DNA of 14,404 nucleotides from JBLMZW01 sp050259035. Lineage in GTDB: Bacteria; Bacillota; Syntrophomonadia; Syntrophomonadales; DTU052. The position numbers and the translations under genes were made by a program. Each line of letters opens with the position of its first letter. Positions within the stretch are counted from its first letter, which is position 1. The stretch covers positions 1 through 14,404 of the forward strand of contig JBLMZW010000063.1 in assembly GCA_050259035.1 (NCBI GenBank). Direction: 5' to 3'. The notes beneath the pieces are model-generated. The model was not told the DNA's origin, did no database searches, and saw only the letters and a list, made by a program, of their open reading frames with translations. Positions 1-7,775 of the stretch are shown piece after piece.

Positions 1-404
1 AATCGGTCCAGGTATCCTTGCAGGATATATACTGCCGCTAGTTTGTCCACCACCTTGCGCCTTTTATTCCGGCTGACATCCGCTGTAATAAGCGTAGTTT
101 CCACCGCCCGGGTACTTAACCGCTCATCCTGATATATTACGGGAAGACCGTATTTTTCATGCAGCAGTTCTCCCAGTTCACGAATCTCTTCTACCTTTTT
201 TCCCGAAGTGCCATCCATATTTAAGGGAAGGCCAACAACCAACATACCAACCTCATATTCGCTGATCAACTCTTTTAATGGGGCCATGAGATCATCCGGT
301 TTACGAATTTCAATTGTCCGTACCCCCTGCGCGGTTATGCCCAAGAGATCGCTGACGGCAATTCCAACTCTCCGCTCCCCTACATCAAGGGCCATATATC
401 TCAT
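1..404 (-). CDS. ruvX: RuvX/YqgF family putative Holliday junction resolvase (3' end cut by window edge)
   Basis: This gene encodes an RNase H-fold protein of the YqgF/RuvX family, annotated as a putative Holliday junction resolvase; family members are also linked to rRNA 5'-end processing. The visible 134 residues begin MRYMALDVGERRVGIAVSD, which carries the D-x-G-x-x-R-x-G-x-A motif with the first catalytic Asp at residue 7. Further on are the family signatures GLPLNMDGTSG, DERLSTRAVE and, near the edge, DKLAAVYILQGYLD. Family members are about 135-145 residues, so only a few C-terminal residues are missing. The ATG at 404-402 is chosen because AGGAGG sits 7 bases upstream; an in-frame ATG three codons later has no such site. 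It is the last visible gene of the alaS-ireB-reductase-ruvX series, 39 bases after the reductase. The identification is strong. The cellular role is taken from the family. Confidence 0.95.
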   Translation of the reverse strand, partial: MRYMALDVGERRVGIAVSDLLGITAQGVRTIEIRKPDDLMAPLKELISEYEVGMLVVGLPLNMDGTSGKKVEEIRELGELLHEKYGLPVIYQDERLSTRAVETTLITADVSRNKRRKVVDKLAAVYILQGYLDR

Positions 405-443
405 GAGTAAACCTCCTACACCTAATTGAACCGGGTATCAATT

Positions 444-1388
444 TCATATTACTCTTATACAGAAGTCTGGACAGCCACTGGCACAGTAACCGCAAAAAAC
501 GCAAAGGCTGGAATCAACTTCAGCCCGTTGGTCAATTATACTAAGTGCTCCGTAGCGGCATAGATCAAGACAGGATCCGCAGCCCTGGCACCAGGATTCT
601 ATATGAAGTCTTCTCTTGTATCCTTGCACCCGGGCTTCCAGTTCCGGGTTTCTTCGGCCTTCCAGCCAGGCGATGTTTAAATCTATCTCGTCACGATTTT
701 TCATTCCCACAGCCATGCTGGATAAGACCGGTATATTAAGGGCAAAACAGAAGGCAGAATGGGCCTGGTTTAATAAGTTACCTCCCCCCAGGACCTTCAT
801 GGCGTAAATTCCTTTACCTTTAATAGCAGCGTAAGAAATTGCAGCTGCCATGCTTTGGGCAGTTCCGTCCATAATGCCGATTCCCCGGCTATTTATAAGA
901 GGGTGAATAATATCAATGGCAGGATGCTCCGCTCCTGCCATGACGCCTGCAATGGAATGGGTTGATAATCCCAGGGCTTTAATAATACCCTTTTTACGGG
1001 CTTCAATTAGGAATTCTACCGCTCCCTGGTGACCCTTTAAGGTTAATGCATTCTCTTGTTCATGTAAAAGGAAAATATCTATTTCCGATACCTGCATTTC
1101 GTCCCGGGCTCTTTCCACGCTCTCTTTCATTTCCTGCCAGCTAACCGCGTAGCTCTTGGAGCAAATTACCGGGCGAATGCTTTTCTTTTGGAGGGCCTTT
1201 TTTATGTAGGGATAAGTCTGGTATATCTCAGCAGTATCTAGAAAGTTTAGACCTTTGGCCCATGCGTACCGTATTAACTCGGCTCCTTCTTCGATATCAA
1301 GATTCTCCTGCAGAGGGCCCATGGTTAAAACCCCAAAACACAATCTTGATACTTGAATACCCGTTCTACCAAGGGTTCGGTACTGCAA
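444..1388 (-). CDS. Aldo/keto reductase with C-terminal double [4Fe-4S] ferredoxin domain
   Basis: This 314-residue protein joins an aldo/keto reductase TIM barrel (about residues 1-250) to a C-terminal bacterial ferredoxin domain. The usual AKR catalytic tetrad is visible as D51 and Y56 (in FLDTAEIY), K78 (SKSY) and H109 (FLLHE). Two full cluster motifs follow: C267-x2-C270-x2-C273-x3-C277 and C296-x2-C299-x2-C302-x3-C306. This matches the 'predicted oxidoreductase of the aldo/keto reductase family' type common in anaerobes, whose substrates are mostly unknown. The clusters suggest electron exchange with ferredoxin or another redox partner, but that is inference. The start is TTG at 1388-1386, with GGAGGT eight bases upstream; the nearby ATG overlapping that site is in another frame. 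It lies 24 bases after ireB and 39 before ruvX, so it is probably co-transcribed with housekeeping genes it has no obvious link to. The class is sure; the reaction is unknown. Confidence 0.9.
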   Translation of the reverse strand: MQYRTLGRTGIQVSRLCFGVLTMGPLQENLDIEEGAELIRYAWAKGLNFLDTAEIYQTYPYIKKALQKKSIRPVICSKSYAVSWQEMKESVERARDEMQVSEIDIFLLHEQENALTLKGHQGAVEFLIEARKKGIIKALGLSTHSIAGVMAGAEHPAIDIIHPLINSRGIGIMDGTAQSMAAAISYAAIKGKGIYAMKVLGGGNLLNQAHSAFCFALNIPVLSSMAVGMKNRDEIDLNIAWLEGRRNPELEARVQGYKRRLHIESWCQGCGSCLDLCRYGALSIIDQRAEVDSSLCVFCGYCASGCPDFCIRVI

Positions 1389-1412
1389 AGCCTGCTACCT
1401 CCATATCCGTTG

Positions 1413-1667
1413 TCATTCCTCCAGGTATCTTTTTAAGAGGACCTCCAGAATCTCATCTCGTTCGACCTTACAAATCATAGCCCGGGCATCTTTGTAGCTG
1501 GTAACATAAGCTGGATCGCCGGAAATCATATAACCTACCAGCTGGTTTATTGGGTTATACCCTTTCTCCTGCAATGCCTGATAGACATTTTCTAATATTA
1601 TAGCTACTTTTTCTTTTCCGTCCCTTTCGAGAAGAAAACTCGCTGTTCCCTGGAACTCCTGAGACAC
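1413..1667 (-). CDS. ireB: IreB family regulatory phosphoprotein (UPF0297, YrzL-like)
   Basis: The protein is 84 residues from a GTG start. Its core, EKGYNPINQLVGYMISGDPAY followed by KDAR and KVERDEILEVLLKRYL, is the hallmark of the UPF0297/IreB family. In Enterococcus faecalis, IreB is a small substrate of the Ser/Thr kinase IreK, is phosphorylated on N-terminal threonines, and affects cephalosporin resistance. Here T8, in QGTAS, is the only Thr near the N-terminus, so it is a candidate phosphosite by inference. The frame stays open to an ATG 21 codons further upstream, but the GTG at 1667-1665 is preferred: GGGAGGTGGG ends about 6 bases before it, and 84 residues matches the family length. 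The gene follows alaS after a 64-base gap and precedes the Fe-S reductase by 24 bases. The alaS-ireB-ruvX order is typical of Bacillota. Confidence 0.93.
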   Translation of the reverse strand: MSQEFQGTASFLLERDGKEKVAIILENVYQALQEKGYNPINQLVGYMISGDPAYVTSYKDARAMICKVERDEILEVLLKRYLEE

Positions 1668-1731
1668 TATCCCACCTCCCTGAACCATATTCCCGAGATC
1701 TATTCCTGATATATGCATGCCAACCTGCATT

Positions 1732-4371
1732 TTAACCCAAACCGGCCATTATTAAATCTCTAGCCAGATTCAAAGCTTCGTCCATTTTCCCCTTATCCTT
1801 GCCACCGGCCTGGGCCATATCCGGTCTGCCGCCGCCGCCCCCGCCAGTTACCCGAGAAACCTGACCTATAATCTGACCCGCATTCAATCCTTTCGCTATC
1901 ACGTCCTTTGATATGAAAGCAACGAATGCCGGTTTATCATTTACTATTGCCCCCAGGACAACCGCCGAACTACCCAGCCTGTCTCTAAGATTCTCAGCAT
2001 TCTGCCGCAGGCTGTTGATGTCTGAGGCCTCAACTTCGGCAACCAGTATTTTAACGCCATTTATGTCGGTCGCCTGGTTAAATGCGTCTGCCGCCTTTTC
2101 TTTCTCTATTTGGGTTTTAAGGGTTTCCAATTCTTTTTCTTTTTCCCGCAGTTGCCTGGTTATCAGTTCTATTCTGCCCGCGACCTCAGACGGTGATGTT
2201 TTAAGGATGCTCGCGGTCTTATACAGTTCATCTTCCAGGGTTTTTAAACCCGCAAAAGCCGAATAACCTGTTTGAGCTTCTATACGTCGTAATCCGGCTC
2301 CGACACTGCCCTCACTGGTTATCCTGAACAAACCTATCTCCCCAGTATTTTGGACGTGTGTACCCCCGCAAAGTTCCCTGCTAATCCCATCAACTTCTAT
2401 TACTCGAACTATGTCCCCGTATTTTTCTCCAAATAAAGCCATTGCTCCTAGCTCCCGGGCTTGATCAATAGCCATTTCATTAGCCGAGACATCTAATACT
2501 TTCCAGATGTTTTCATTAACGATTTGTTCTACCTTTTCCAACTCATCCCTGGTTAATGCGGTAAAGTGTGAGAAATCAAAACGAAGCCGTTCTGGTTCCA
2601 CCAGTGAGCCTTTTTGCTGCGCGTGTTCACCTATAACCTCATGCAGTGCCGCGTGGAGCAAATGAGTTGCGGTATGATTACATTGAGTCAATCTCCTCCG
2701 GTCCTCATCTACCCGGCATGTAACCTCCTGCCCTTTAATGAAACTGCCTTCAACCGTTCCCTGGTGAAGGTACCAGCCGGACACTTTATTAACTTTTTCC
2801 ACCCGCATTTTTCCTTTCGGACTTTCAATCCAGCCCTGGTCAGCTACTTGACCACCGCTTTCAGCATAGAACGGGGTCTCTGTAAGTACAACAACTATTT
2901 CACCTTGCTGGGCCGTTTCGGTCTCTTCTCCTTCAACTATCAGCGCAATAATTTCGCTATCCCAGTTAAGGCATTGGTAACCAACGAAATCGGTGGTTAC
3001 CTGTCCTTCAAGTATTCCAGCCACCGTTCTCTCCAGAGCAAAGGCGTCCTCATTTTTAAATGATTTTCGTCCCCGTTCCTTTTGTGCCTGCATAAGGGTT
3101 TCAAATCCCGTTTTGTCTACAGTTAACCCGTTCTCTTCCGCCATATCCTCGGTGAGATCTATGGGAAATCCATAAGTATCATACAGCATGAAAACCTCTG
3201 ATCCGGGTATAACGGCCTGCCCCTGATCCTTGATCTTCTCGATAATATCCTCAACTTTACGAATACCTTCGCTAAGGGTAACAAAAAAGCGTTCTTCTTC
3301 CATTTTTATAACCTGAACAACGAAATCTTTCTTCTCGATAAGTTCAGGGTATATTTGTCCCATTTCCTTTACTACTACTGGAGACAAACGATAAAAGAAG
3401 GGTTCATTCATTCCCAGGAACTTGCCGAAACGGACTGCACGACGTAATATGCGCCGTAATACATAACCCCTGCCTTCATTGCTGGGTAAAACTCCATCAG
3501 CAATAAGGAAGGTGCACGCGCGTATATGATCTGCGATAACCCTCATGGGGAACCCTTCCTGTCCTTCCTGATAATTTCGTCCTGTCATTGCTTCCAGTTC
3601 ACTGAATATGAGATTGAAAAGGTCGGTTCCAAAATTACTATTAACACTTTGTAATATTGAAGTTAGACGTTCCAGGCCCATACCCGTATCAATGCTGGGG
3701 CGAGGCAGTGGTGTCATGTCGCCTTCCTGATTCCGGTTGTACTGCATGAAAACTAGATTCCATATCTCCAACCAGCGATCACAGTCGCAAATGCCTAAAG
3801 CACATTCCGGTGCCGAGCAACGGTGTTCAATGCCCCGGTCATAGATTATTTCACTGCAGGGACCACAAGGGCCGGTATCACCCATGGACCAGAAATTATC
3901 CTTTTCACCCAGACGCACTATTCTTTCTTCGGGGATATTTGCGATATCCTTCCAAAGTCCGTAAGCTTCATCATCATCCAGATAAATAGTCGCCCATAGC
4001 CTTTCGGGATTGAGTTTTACAACCGTGGTCAAAAACTCCCATGCGTAAGATATTGCTTCGCGTTTAAAATAATCCCCAAAAGAAAAGTTTCCTAACATTT
4101 CGAAAAACGTGTGATGCCTTGCCGTACGTCCAACCGTATCCAGGTCATTATGTTTGCCGCCAGCACGCATACATTTCTGGGAAGTAACAGCTCGCACGTA
4201 ATCACGTTTATCTATCCCAAGAAATACATCCTTAAACTGATTCATTCCGGCATTACTGAAGAGCAGGGTAGGATCACCTACCGGCACCAGAGAGGAACTC
4301 TTCACTGCTGTATGTCCCTTACTTACAAAATAATCTATAAACATTTTCCTAATATCATGGCCTGTTAACAC
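1732..4371 (-). CDS. alaS: Alanine--tRNA ligase
   Basis: This is a full-length 879-residue alanyl-tRNA synthetase, a cytoplasmic enzyme that charges tRNA-Ala and hydrolyses mischarged Ser- and Gly-tRNA-Ala. The N-terminal catalytic core is recognisable from FSNAGMNQFKDVFLG, the ARHHTFFEMLGNFSFGDYF stretch, and GDTGPCGPCSEI. The editing domain has the zinc ligands H566 and H570 (HTATH) and C668 and H672 (CGGTH). A coiled linker (about residues 725-770) and a glycine-rich C-Ala tail with GGGGGGRPDMAQAGG close the protein. The start is GTG at 4371-4369, with GGGAGG seven bases upstream, giving MLTGHDIRKMFIDYF. Only 56 bases separate it from the permease gene upstream, so there is no room for a T-box leader. 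Transcription probably continues from upstream, or starts at a weak promoter in that gap. No key residue is missing. Confidence 0.98.
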   Translation of the reverse strand: MLTGHDIRKMFIDYFVSKGHTAVKSSSLVPVGDPTLLFSNAGMNQFKDVFLGIDKRDYVRAVTSQKCMRAGGKHNDLDTVGRTARHHTFFEMLGNFSFGDYFKREAISYAWEFLTTVVKLNPERLWATIYLDDDEAYGLWKDIANIPEERIVRLGEKDNFWSMGDTGPCGPCSEIIYDRGIEHRCSAPECALGICDCDRWLEIWNLVFMQYNRNQEGDMTPLPRPSIDTGMGLERLTSILQSVNSNFGTDLFNLIFSELEAMTGRNYQEGQEGFPMRVIADHIRACTFLIADGVLPSNEGRGYVLRRILRRAVRFGKFLGMNEPFFYRLSPVVVKEMGQIYPELIEKKDFVVQVIKMEEERFFVTLSEGIRKVEDIIEKIKDQGQAVIPGSEVFMLYDTYGFPIDLTEDMAEENGLTVDKTGFETLMQAQKERGRKSFKNEDAFALERTVAGILEGQVTTDFVGYQCLNWDSEIIALIVEGEETETAQQGEIVVVLTETPFYAESGGQVADQGWIESPKGKMRVEKVNKVSGWYLHQGTVEGSFIKGQEVTCRVDEDRRRLTQCNHTATHLLHAALHEVIGEHAQQKGSLVEPERLRFDFSHFTALTRDELEKVEQIVNENIWKVLDVSANEMAIDQARELGAMALFGEKYGDIVRVIEVDGISRELCGGTHVQNTGEIGLFRITSEGSVGAGLRRIEAQTGYSAFAGLKTLEDELYKTASILKTSPSEVAGRIELITRQLREKEKELETLKTQIEKEKAADAFNQATDINGVKILVAEVEASDINSLRQNAENLRDRLGSSAVVLGAIVNDKPAFVAFISKDVIAKGLNAGQIIGQVSRVTGGGGGGRPDMAQAGGKDKGKMDEALNLARDLIMAGLG

Positions 4372-4427
4372 GATAAATCCTCCCTATTACCATTTGAGAA
4401 CTATTTTCCCCCAAGAGATCATCGGTG

Positions 4428-5444
4428 TCAATCAATCACCCGGTAGAAGGAATATCGTATTAGAACTCTAGCGATGGCCGCAACCGGTACCGCAAGAAGA
4501 ATACCCCACAATCCAAAAAGCTCGCCTCCGGCTAAAAGAGAAAAAACTATGGAAAGGGGATGAAGGCCTACCCGGTTTCCCAGTATACGTGGTGATAATA
4601 AATTAGACTCTAGCTGTTGAATGACCAGAATCGCCACTCCGAGGTAAATAGCGGCTTTAAGACCATCGGTCAAGGCCAGGGCAACAGATGGGATAGCCGC
4701 CAGAAATGGGCCAAAATACGGGAATAGCTCGGCTATCCCGCTAATCAAAGCAATTATTAGGAAATATTTAATGTTTAAAATATAAGCTGCCAACCCGGTG
4801 GCCATTCCCACTATCAAACAGACCAGGAGATGCCCTTGAATAAAGCCGCTAAGCACCTGATCTATCTGGTTCAATAATTCCATCGTCTGAGCATGACAGC
4901 TTATCGGAAGCAGCGATAATAGTCCATCTCTTATTTTTTCCCAATCTATGATGAAATAGTAGGCCAGTATAGGAGCAAAAACTACGGCCAGTATGCTGCC
5001 CAGAGCTCCTATAAGGCTGTTAATAAAATTTTGGACCGATTGAATCCCGATCTTCTCTAAATGATTGACCCCCATACGCATAGCTTTTTCAATTGAAACC
5101 GGAAGATTCATTTGATGTACGTGATTAACGGCCAGGTGGGCGCTATCCATATACCCTGGTATCAGCCGGGTTAAAGCCGATAACTCTTTAGCCAGCGATG
5201 GAACAGTATACCAGAAGAACAACCCTATCAGAGTAAAAAAGGCAATATAAAGAATAACGACGGATAAAGGACGGCATACGCCTCTGGACTCGGCCCATTT
5301 TACCAGAGGGAACAAAATATAAGCCAGAAGAGCTCCCGCCAGAAAAGGTATTAATACGGTCCTTACCTGATATAAAAAATAAAAGGTGGCAACCGCCACC
5401 AGAATCAAAATACCAATTTTAGTTTTTCGGTTTATTTTCTCCAC
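4428..5444 (-). CDS. AI-2E family permease (DUF20)
   Basis: This 338-residue polytopic membrane protein belongs to the AI-2E transporter family (PF01594). The family name comes from E. coli TqsA; other members are reported as Na+/H+ antiporters or have unknown substrates, so autoinducer transport should not be assumed. Hydrophobic segments are clear at about residues 10-30, 32-50, 60-82, 140-170, 205-230, 234-262, 265-290 and 305-330. The most conserved family signatures are present: AELFPYFGPFLAAIPS, and in the C-terminal third ESNLLSPRILGNRVGLHPL followed by GGELFGLWGILLAVPVAA. The start is GTG at 5444-5442, inside the 3' end of the YtxH-like gene with a 13-base overlap, which suggests translational coupling. 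The alaS gene follows after 56 bases. AI-2E permease genes upstream of alaS are common in Clostridia, but I know of no functional link. Confidence 0.93.
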   Translation of the reverse strand: MEKINRKTKIGILILVAVATFYFLYQVRTVLIPFLAGALLAYILFPLVKWAESRGVCRPLSVVILYIAFFTLIGLFFWYTVPSLAKELSALTRLIPGYMDSAHLAVNHVHQMNLPVSIEKAMRMGVNHLEKIGIQSVQNFINSLIGALGSILAVVFAPILAYYFIIDWEKIRDGLLSLLPISCHAQTMELLNQIDQVLSGFIQGHLLVCLIVGMATGLAAYILNIKYFLIIALISGIAELFPYFGPFLAAIPSVALALTDGLKAAIYLGVAILVIQQLESNLLSPRILGNRVGLHPLSIVFSLLAGGELFGLWGILLAVPVAAIARVLIRYSFYRVID

Positions 5445-5608
5445 GAGCCGGCTACCTCACCGATATCCTCTACCATCTGTTTTACCCGGCCTATACGGGT
5501 TGATCTCTGCGGTTGTTTAGAATTTGCAGGCACGACGTACATCATGGTGATTGCTGCTCCAATTATACCGCCAGCCAGCATTCCGTCCCAAAAGCCCCTT
5601 GTACTCAT
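5432..5608 (-). CDS. Small YtxH-like single-pass membrane protein
   Basis: This 58-residue protein has one N-terminal hydrophobic glycine-rich segment (about residues 8-27, GMLAGGIIGAAITMMYVV) followed by a basic, then mixed-charge tail. The layout resembles YtxH-type proteins, which have a TM segment with small-residue packing motifs and a cytoplasmic helix. It is too short and too variable for a firm family call. The ATG at 5608-5606 is chosen over an in-frame ATG six codons upstream because GGAGGT lies between the two, six bases before the chosen codon. The gene starts 14 bases after the zinc-ribbon stop codon, and its last 13 bases overlap the AI-2E permease start. This implies the small membrane protein and the permease are made together. 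No function can be assigned. Confidence 0.75.
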   Translation of the reverse strand: MSTRGFWDGMLAGGIIGAAITMMYVVPANSKQPQRSTRIGRVKQMVEDIGEVAGSWRK

Positions 5609-5622
5609 CCTGTCACCTCCAG

Positions 5623-5796
5623 TCATCCCATTATATCGTACGTCTCTTCCATAGAAACCAGGCTCCCGTCTTCGGCAACCTCATAAAGGTTTACTTTACC
5701 TTTACGAATGTTGAATTCGACAAAACAGTTCCAGCAATAGTATTGATCATTTCCTACTTTTCCAACCTGTATCCCGTTGCACACCGGGCAATTCAT
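5623..5796 (-). CDS. 57-residue zinc-ribbon protein with two CxxC motifs
   Basis: This short gene encodes 57 residues beginning MNCPVCNGIQVGKVGNDQYY. The paired motifs C3-P-V-C6 and C21-W-N-C24 form a typical four-cysteine zinc ribbon in the N-terminal half. The C-terminal half is acidic (NLYEVAEDGSLVSMEETYD) with no recognisable domain. Support that it is real: it fills the gap between the PRC-barrel gene and the YtxH-like gene almost exactly, with 14-base gaps on either side; it has a GGGGGTGG-type ribosome binding site before ATG 5796-5794; and it ends in TGA just before the next gene's ribosome binding site. Such small ribbons often bind RNA, DNA or a partner protein. Nothing here shows which, so the function is unknown. 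Confidence 0.8.
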   Translation of the reverse strand: MNCPVCNGIQVGKVGNDQYYCWNCFVEFNIRKGKVNLYEVAEDGSLVSMEETYDIMG

Positions 5797-5810
5797 GGTT
5801 CACCACCCCC

Positions 5811-6266
5811 TTAATCCTGTTCCGAAACCATTACCGCGTTTTCTCCCACTATCTCAATTTTATCCCTGGTAATTTCGTTGCGACCCTCGATGAAGTCTTT
5901 TATCGCACCGTCAGATATTTCTAACCCGGTGGTATTTCCTGTTTCCGGCTCAAAAACCAGATCACTTAATACCCCTATTTCTTTACCGCCGGTGGTTATT
6001 ATCATGGTTCCCAGTTTTTCATGATACATAACTACCTCGTCCATTTTTTTATTACCCGAATGGTCGTATGGCATTTTTACTAACACCGCGTTTTCGCCCA
6101 GCAGTAATTGTTTAACTGGCATTTCGATTTTGTCGCCGCTATCCTTAAGAATTACCATGCTTTCTATTTCCAGGCTAGCATCCAGCACCATATCGATAAC
6201 TTTGCCGATAATTGCGCCATCGTTCTGATTAACAACCCATTTTCCAATTAAGCTTCGACCTTTCAA
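5811..6266 (-). CDS. Two-domain PRC-barrel protein
   Basis: From its TTG start the protein is 151 residues. It appears to be two PRC-barrel units. The first spans about residues 1-70 (KGRSLIGKWVVNQNDGAIIG, then a KVIDMVLD strand). The second spans about residues 80-145 (LGTMIITTGGKEIGVLSDLV, then EPETGNTTGLEISDG). PRC-barrel domains occur in the ribosome maturation factor RimM, photosynthetic reaction-centre H subunits and YlmC/YmxH sporulation-associated proteins. A stand-alone two-barrel protein like this has no established job. The frame is open to an ATG 12 codons upstream, but the TTG at 6266-6264 is preferred: GGAGGG lies six bases before it and the PRC fold begins at once. It is the first gene of the minus-strand series that leads to alaS, so its upstream region (6267-6425, shared with rarA) probably holds the main promoter. 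A TATACT on the minus strand near 6346-6351 could be a -10, but no convincing -35 goes with it. Confidence 0.85.
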   Translation of the reverse strand: MKGRSLIGKWVVNQNDGAIIGKVIDMVLDASLEIESMVILKDSGDKIEMPVKQLLLGENAVLVKMPYDHSGNKKMDEVVMYHEKLGTMIITTGGKEIGVLSDLVFEPETGNTTGLEISDGAIKDFIEGRNEITRDKIEIVGENAVMVSEQD

Positions 6267-6371
6267 AACACACCCTCCTACGCTAGAGTTTAGTTTTCTC
6301 ATTTGGTCTGATATAATTCAGCAGATTAGTTTTTATCGAATTACCTAGTATAAAAACACGTAATTATTCAC

Positions 6372-6400
6372 TTTCCAGTTTCTAAGATCTAGAATATATT
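6372..6400 (+). promoter_or_regulatory. Candidate sigma-A-type promoter for rarA
   Basis: TTTCCA (6372-6377, four of six consensus -35 bases) is followed by a 17-base spacer and TATATT (6395-6400, five of six consensus -10 bases). The predicted start near 6407 would leave a leader of about 19 bases containing the GGGAGGG ribosome binding site at 6412-6418. The spacer includes an inverted repeat, TTCTA-AGATC-TAGAA (6380-6394), placed where a regulator could act. This is a pattern match only. Confidence 0.5.
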
Positions 6401-6425
6401 TAGTCTGGATTGGGAGGGACATATA

Positions 6426-7748
6426 TTGAACCTTTTCGAACGAGCTTCAGGCGGAATAAATGACAAAGCACCTCTTGCCTATCGGATGCGTCCCAGGACA
6501 TTGGAGGAATTTGCTGGTCAAGAACATCTAGTTGGTCCTGAAGGCCCTATCCGTAAAATGGTTGATGCTGACCAAGTCCATCCCTTTATTCTTTTCGGGC
6601 CGCCAGGTTCGGGTAAGACTACCCTGGCTCTTATTATTGCGCAAAGTACCAGAGCCCATTTCGATTATCTTAAGGCTGTCAGCAGTGGCGTTACCGACTT
6701 GCGCAACGCTGCCCGTGATGCAGAACAACGGCTGTCTTTTTACGGTCAAAGGACGATTCTCTTTGTCGATGAAATTCATCGTTTTAATAAAGCACAGCAA
6801 GATGTTTTACTGCCCTACGTTGAAAGCGGAGCTTTGATACTTATAGGCGCAACGACGGAAAACCCACTTTACGAAATAAACTCGGCCCTGCTATCGCGGA
6901 TGAAGATTTATACCTTAAACCCGCTGACCCCTGATAGCATCAAGATGCTGGTTCAGCGAGCTTTAGATGATTCGGCCCGGGGATTGGGCGGAGCGGGAAC
7001 CACAATCGATGCTGACGCCGTAGAAGAAATCGTTGGGCGGTCTAAAGGTGATGCCAGAGTTTCTTTCAATCTTCTGGAAACTGCATGGCAAAATCGATAT
7101 CAAGGAGACCAGGAGACAGTCCACTTGACTAAAGCTGATATCGTCAATACAGCTGGGCAATTTTTCCTTAACTATGACCGGAAAGACGAGTGGCATTACG
7201 ATGTTGCTTCGGCATTTATCAAGAGTATCAGGGGCAGTGATCCTGATGCTTCACTTTTCTGGTTGGCGGTAATGATTCATGGCGGTGAGGACCCGCTGTT
7301 TATAGCTCGGCGCCTGGTGGTTCACGCTGCAGAGGATATTGGACTTGCAGACCCTCAGGCGTTAGTGGTTGCAGTATCAGCATTCCATGCGACTAATTTT
7401 ATAGGTATGCCGGAAGCAAGAATTCCATTGGCTGAAGCAACCCTATACCTGGCTACCGCACCAAAAAGCAACAGCAGTAAGGCAGCCATTGATAAAGCCC
7501 TGGATTTTGTCGCCAGTATACCCTCCGTTCAGGTTCCGGGACATATTGCTGATAACTCACATTCTAAATCTCATTTACTGGGTAAAGGTTCTGGCTACAA
7601 GTACCCTCATACTACCGGAGGTTATGTGAGTCAACGATATTTGCCTGAGGGAATTGATCCGGATTTTTATAAACCGTCCGGCAATGGGCATGAGAAGGAT
7701 ATTAACAGATTCTTATTGGAAATAAAAAAGAACAACGGAAATGAATAA
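6426..7748 (+). CDS. rarA: Replication-associated recombination protein A (RarA/MgsA AAA+ ATPase)
   Basis: This 440-residue protein is a full-length RarA (MgsA, Mgs1/WRNIP1 family), a clamp-loader-like AAA+ ATPase that acts at stalled replication forks, with SSB and recombination proteins. Residues 16-33 (PLAYRMRPRTLEEFAGQEHL) are the typical start of the AAA domain. Walker A is GPPGSGKT at 58-65, Walker B is ILFVDE at 111-116 followed by IHRFNKAQQD, and the sensor-1 region is GATTENP at 141-147. The C-terminal half has the MgsA tetramerisation signatures, including KSIRGSDPDASLFWLA, RRLVVHAAEDIGLADP and, near the end, the conserved KYPHTTGGYVSQRYLPE. The start is TTG at 6426, eight bases after GGGAGGG, in step with the first conserved residues. 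It stands alone on the plus strand and ends in a strong hairpin terminator that overlaps its stop codon. Confidence 0.96.
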   Translation: MNLFERASGGINDKAPLAYRMRPRTLEEFAGQEHLVGPEGPIRKMVDADQVHPFILFGPPGSGKTTLALIIAQSTRAHFDYLKAVSSGVTDLRNAARDAEQRLSFYGQRTILFVDEIHRFNKAQQDVLLPYVESGALILIGATTENPLYEINSALLSRMKIYTLNPLTPDSIKMLVQRALDDSARGLGGAGTTIDADAVEEIVGRSKGDARVSFNLLETAWQNRYQGDQETVHLTKADIVNTAGQFFLNYDRKDEWHYDVASAFIKSIRGSDPDASLFWLAVMIHGGEDPLFIARRLVVHAAEDIGLADPQALVVAVSAFHATNFIGMPEARIPLAEATLYLATAPKSNSSKAAIDKALDFVASIPSVQVPGHIADNSHSKSHLLGKGSGYKYPHTTGGYVSQRYLPEGIDPDFYKPSGNGHEKDINRFLLEIKKNNGNE

Positions 7749-7768
7749 AGGGGGGTACTCCCCCCTTT
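7747..7768. terminator. Bidirectional rho-independent terminator between rarA and trxA
   Basis: The arm AAAGGGGGG (7747-7755), a four-base TACT loop and the arm CCCCCCTTT (7760-7768) form a perfect nine-base-pair hairpin. On the plus strand it is followed by CTTATAATTAT; on the minus strand it is followed by ATTCATTTCC. The first two bases overlap the rarA TAA stop, and the trxA stop codon is only seven bases beyond on the other side, so it can end both converging transcripts. The runs of T are short, so efficiency may differ between directions. Confidence 0.85.
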
Positions 7769-7775
7769 CTTATAA

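Noticed and set aside
2614..3063. 149-codon plus-strand open frame
   Set aside because: It lies wholly inside alaS on the opposite strand, has no ribosome binding site of note and resembles no known protein; it is an antisense shadow.
4372..4427. Possible T-box leader for alaS
   Set aside because: Clostridial alaS genes often have T-box riboswitches of 200 bases or more, but this gap is only 56 bases, with no terminator hairpin and no T-box core sequence seen.
5551..5814. 87-codon plus-strand open frame over the small genes
   Set aside because: It has no recognisable protein features and lies antisense to two small genes that have ribosome binding sites, tight spacing and a clear zinc-ribbon motif.
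6432..6452. CGAAC half-site near the rarA start, resembling a LexA/DinR box
   Set aside because: The second half does not match GTTCG, and the site is inside codons 4-9 of rarA, so it is best explained as coding sequence.
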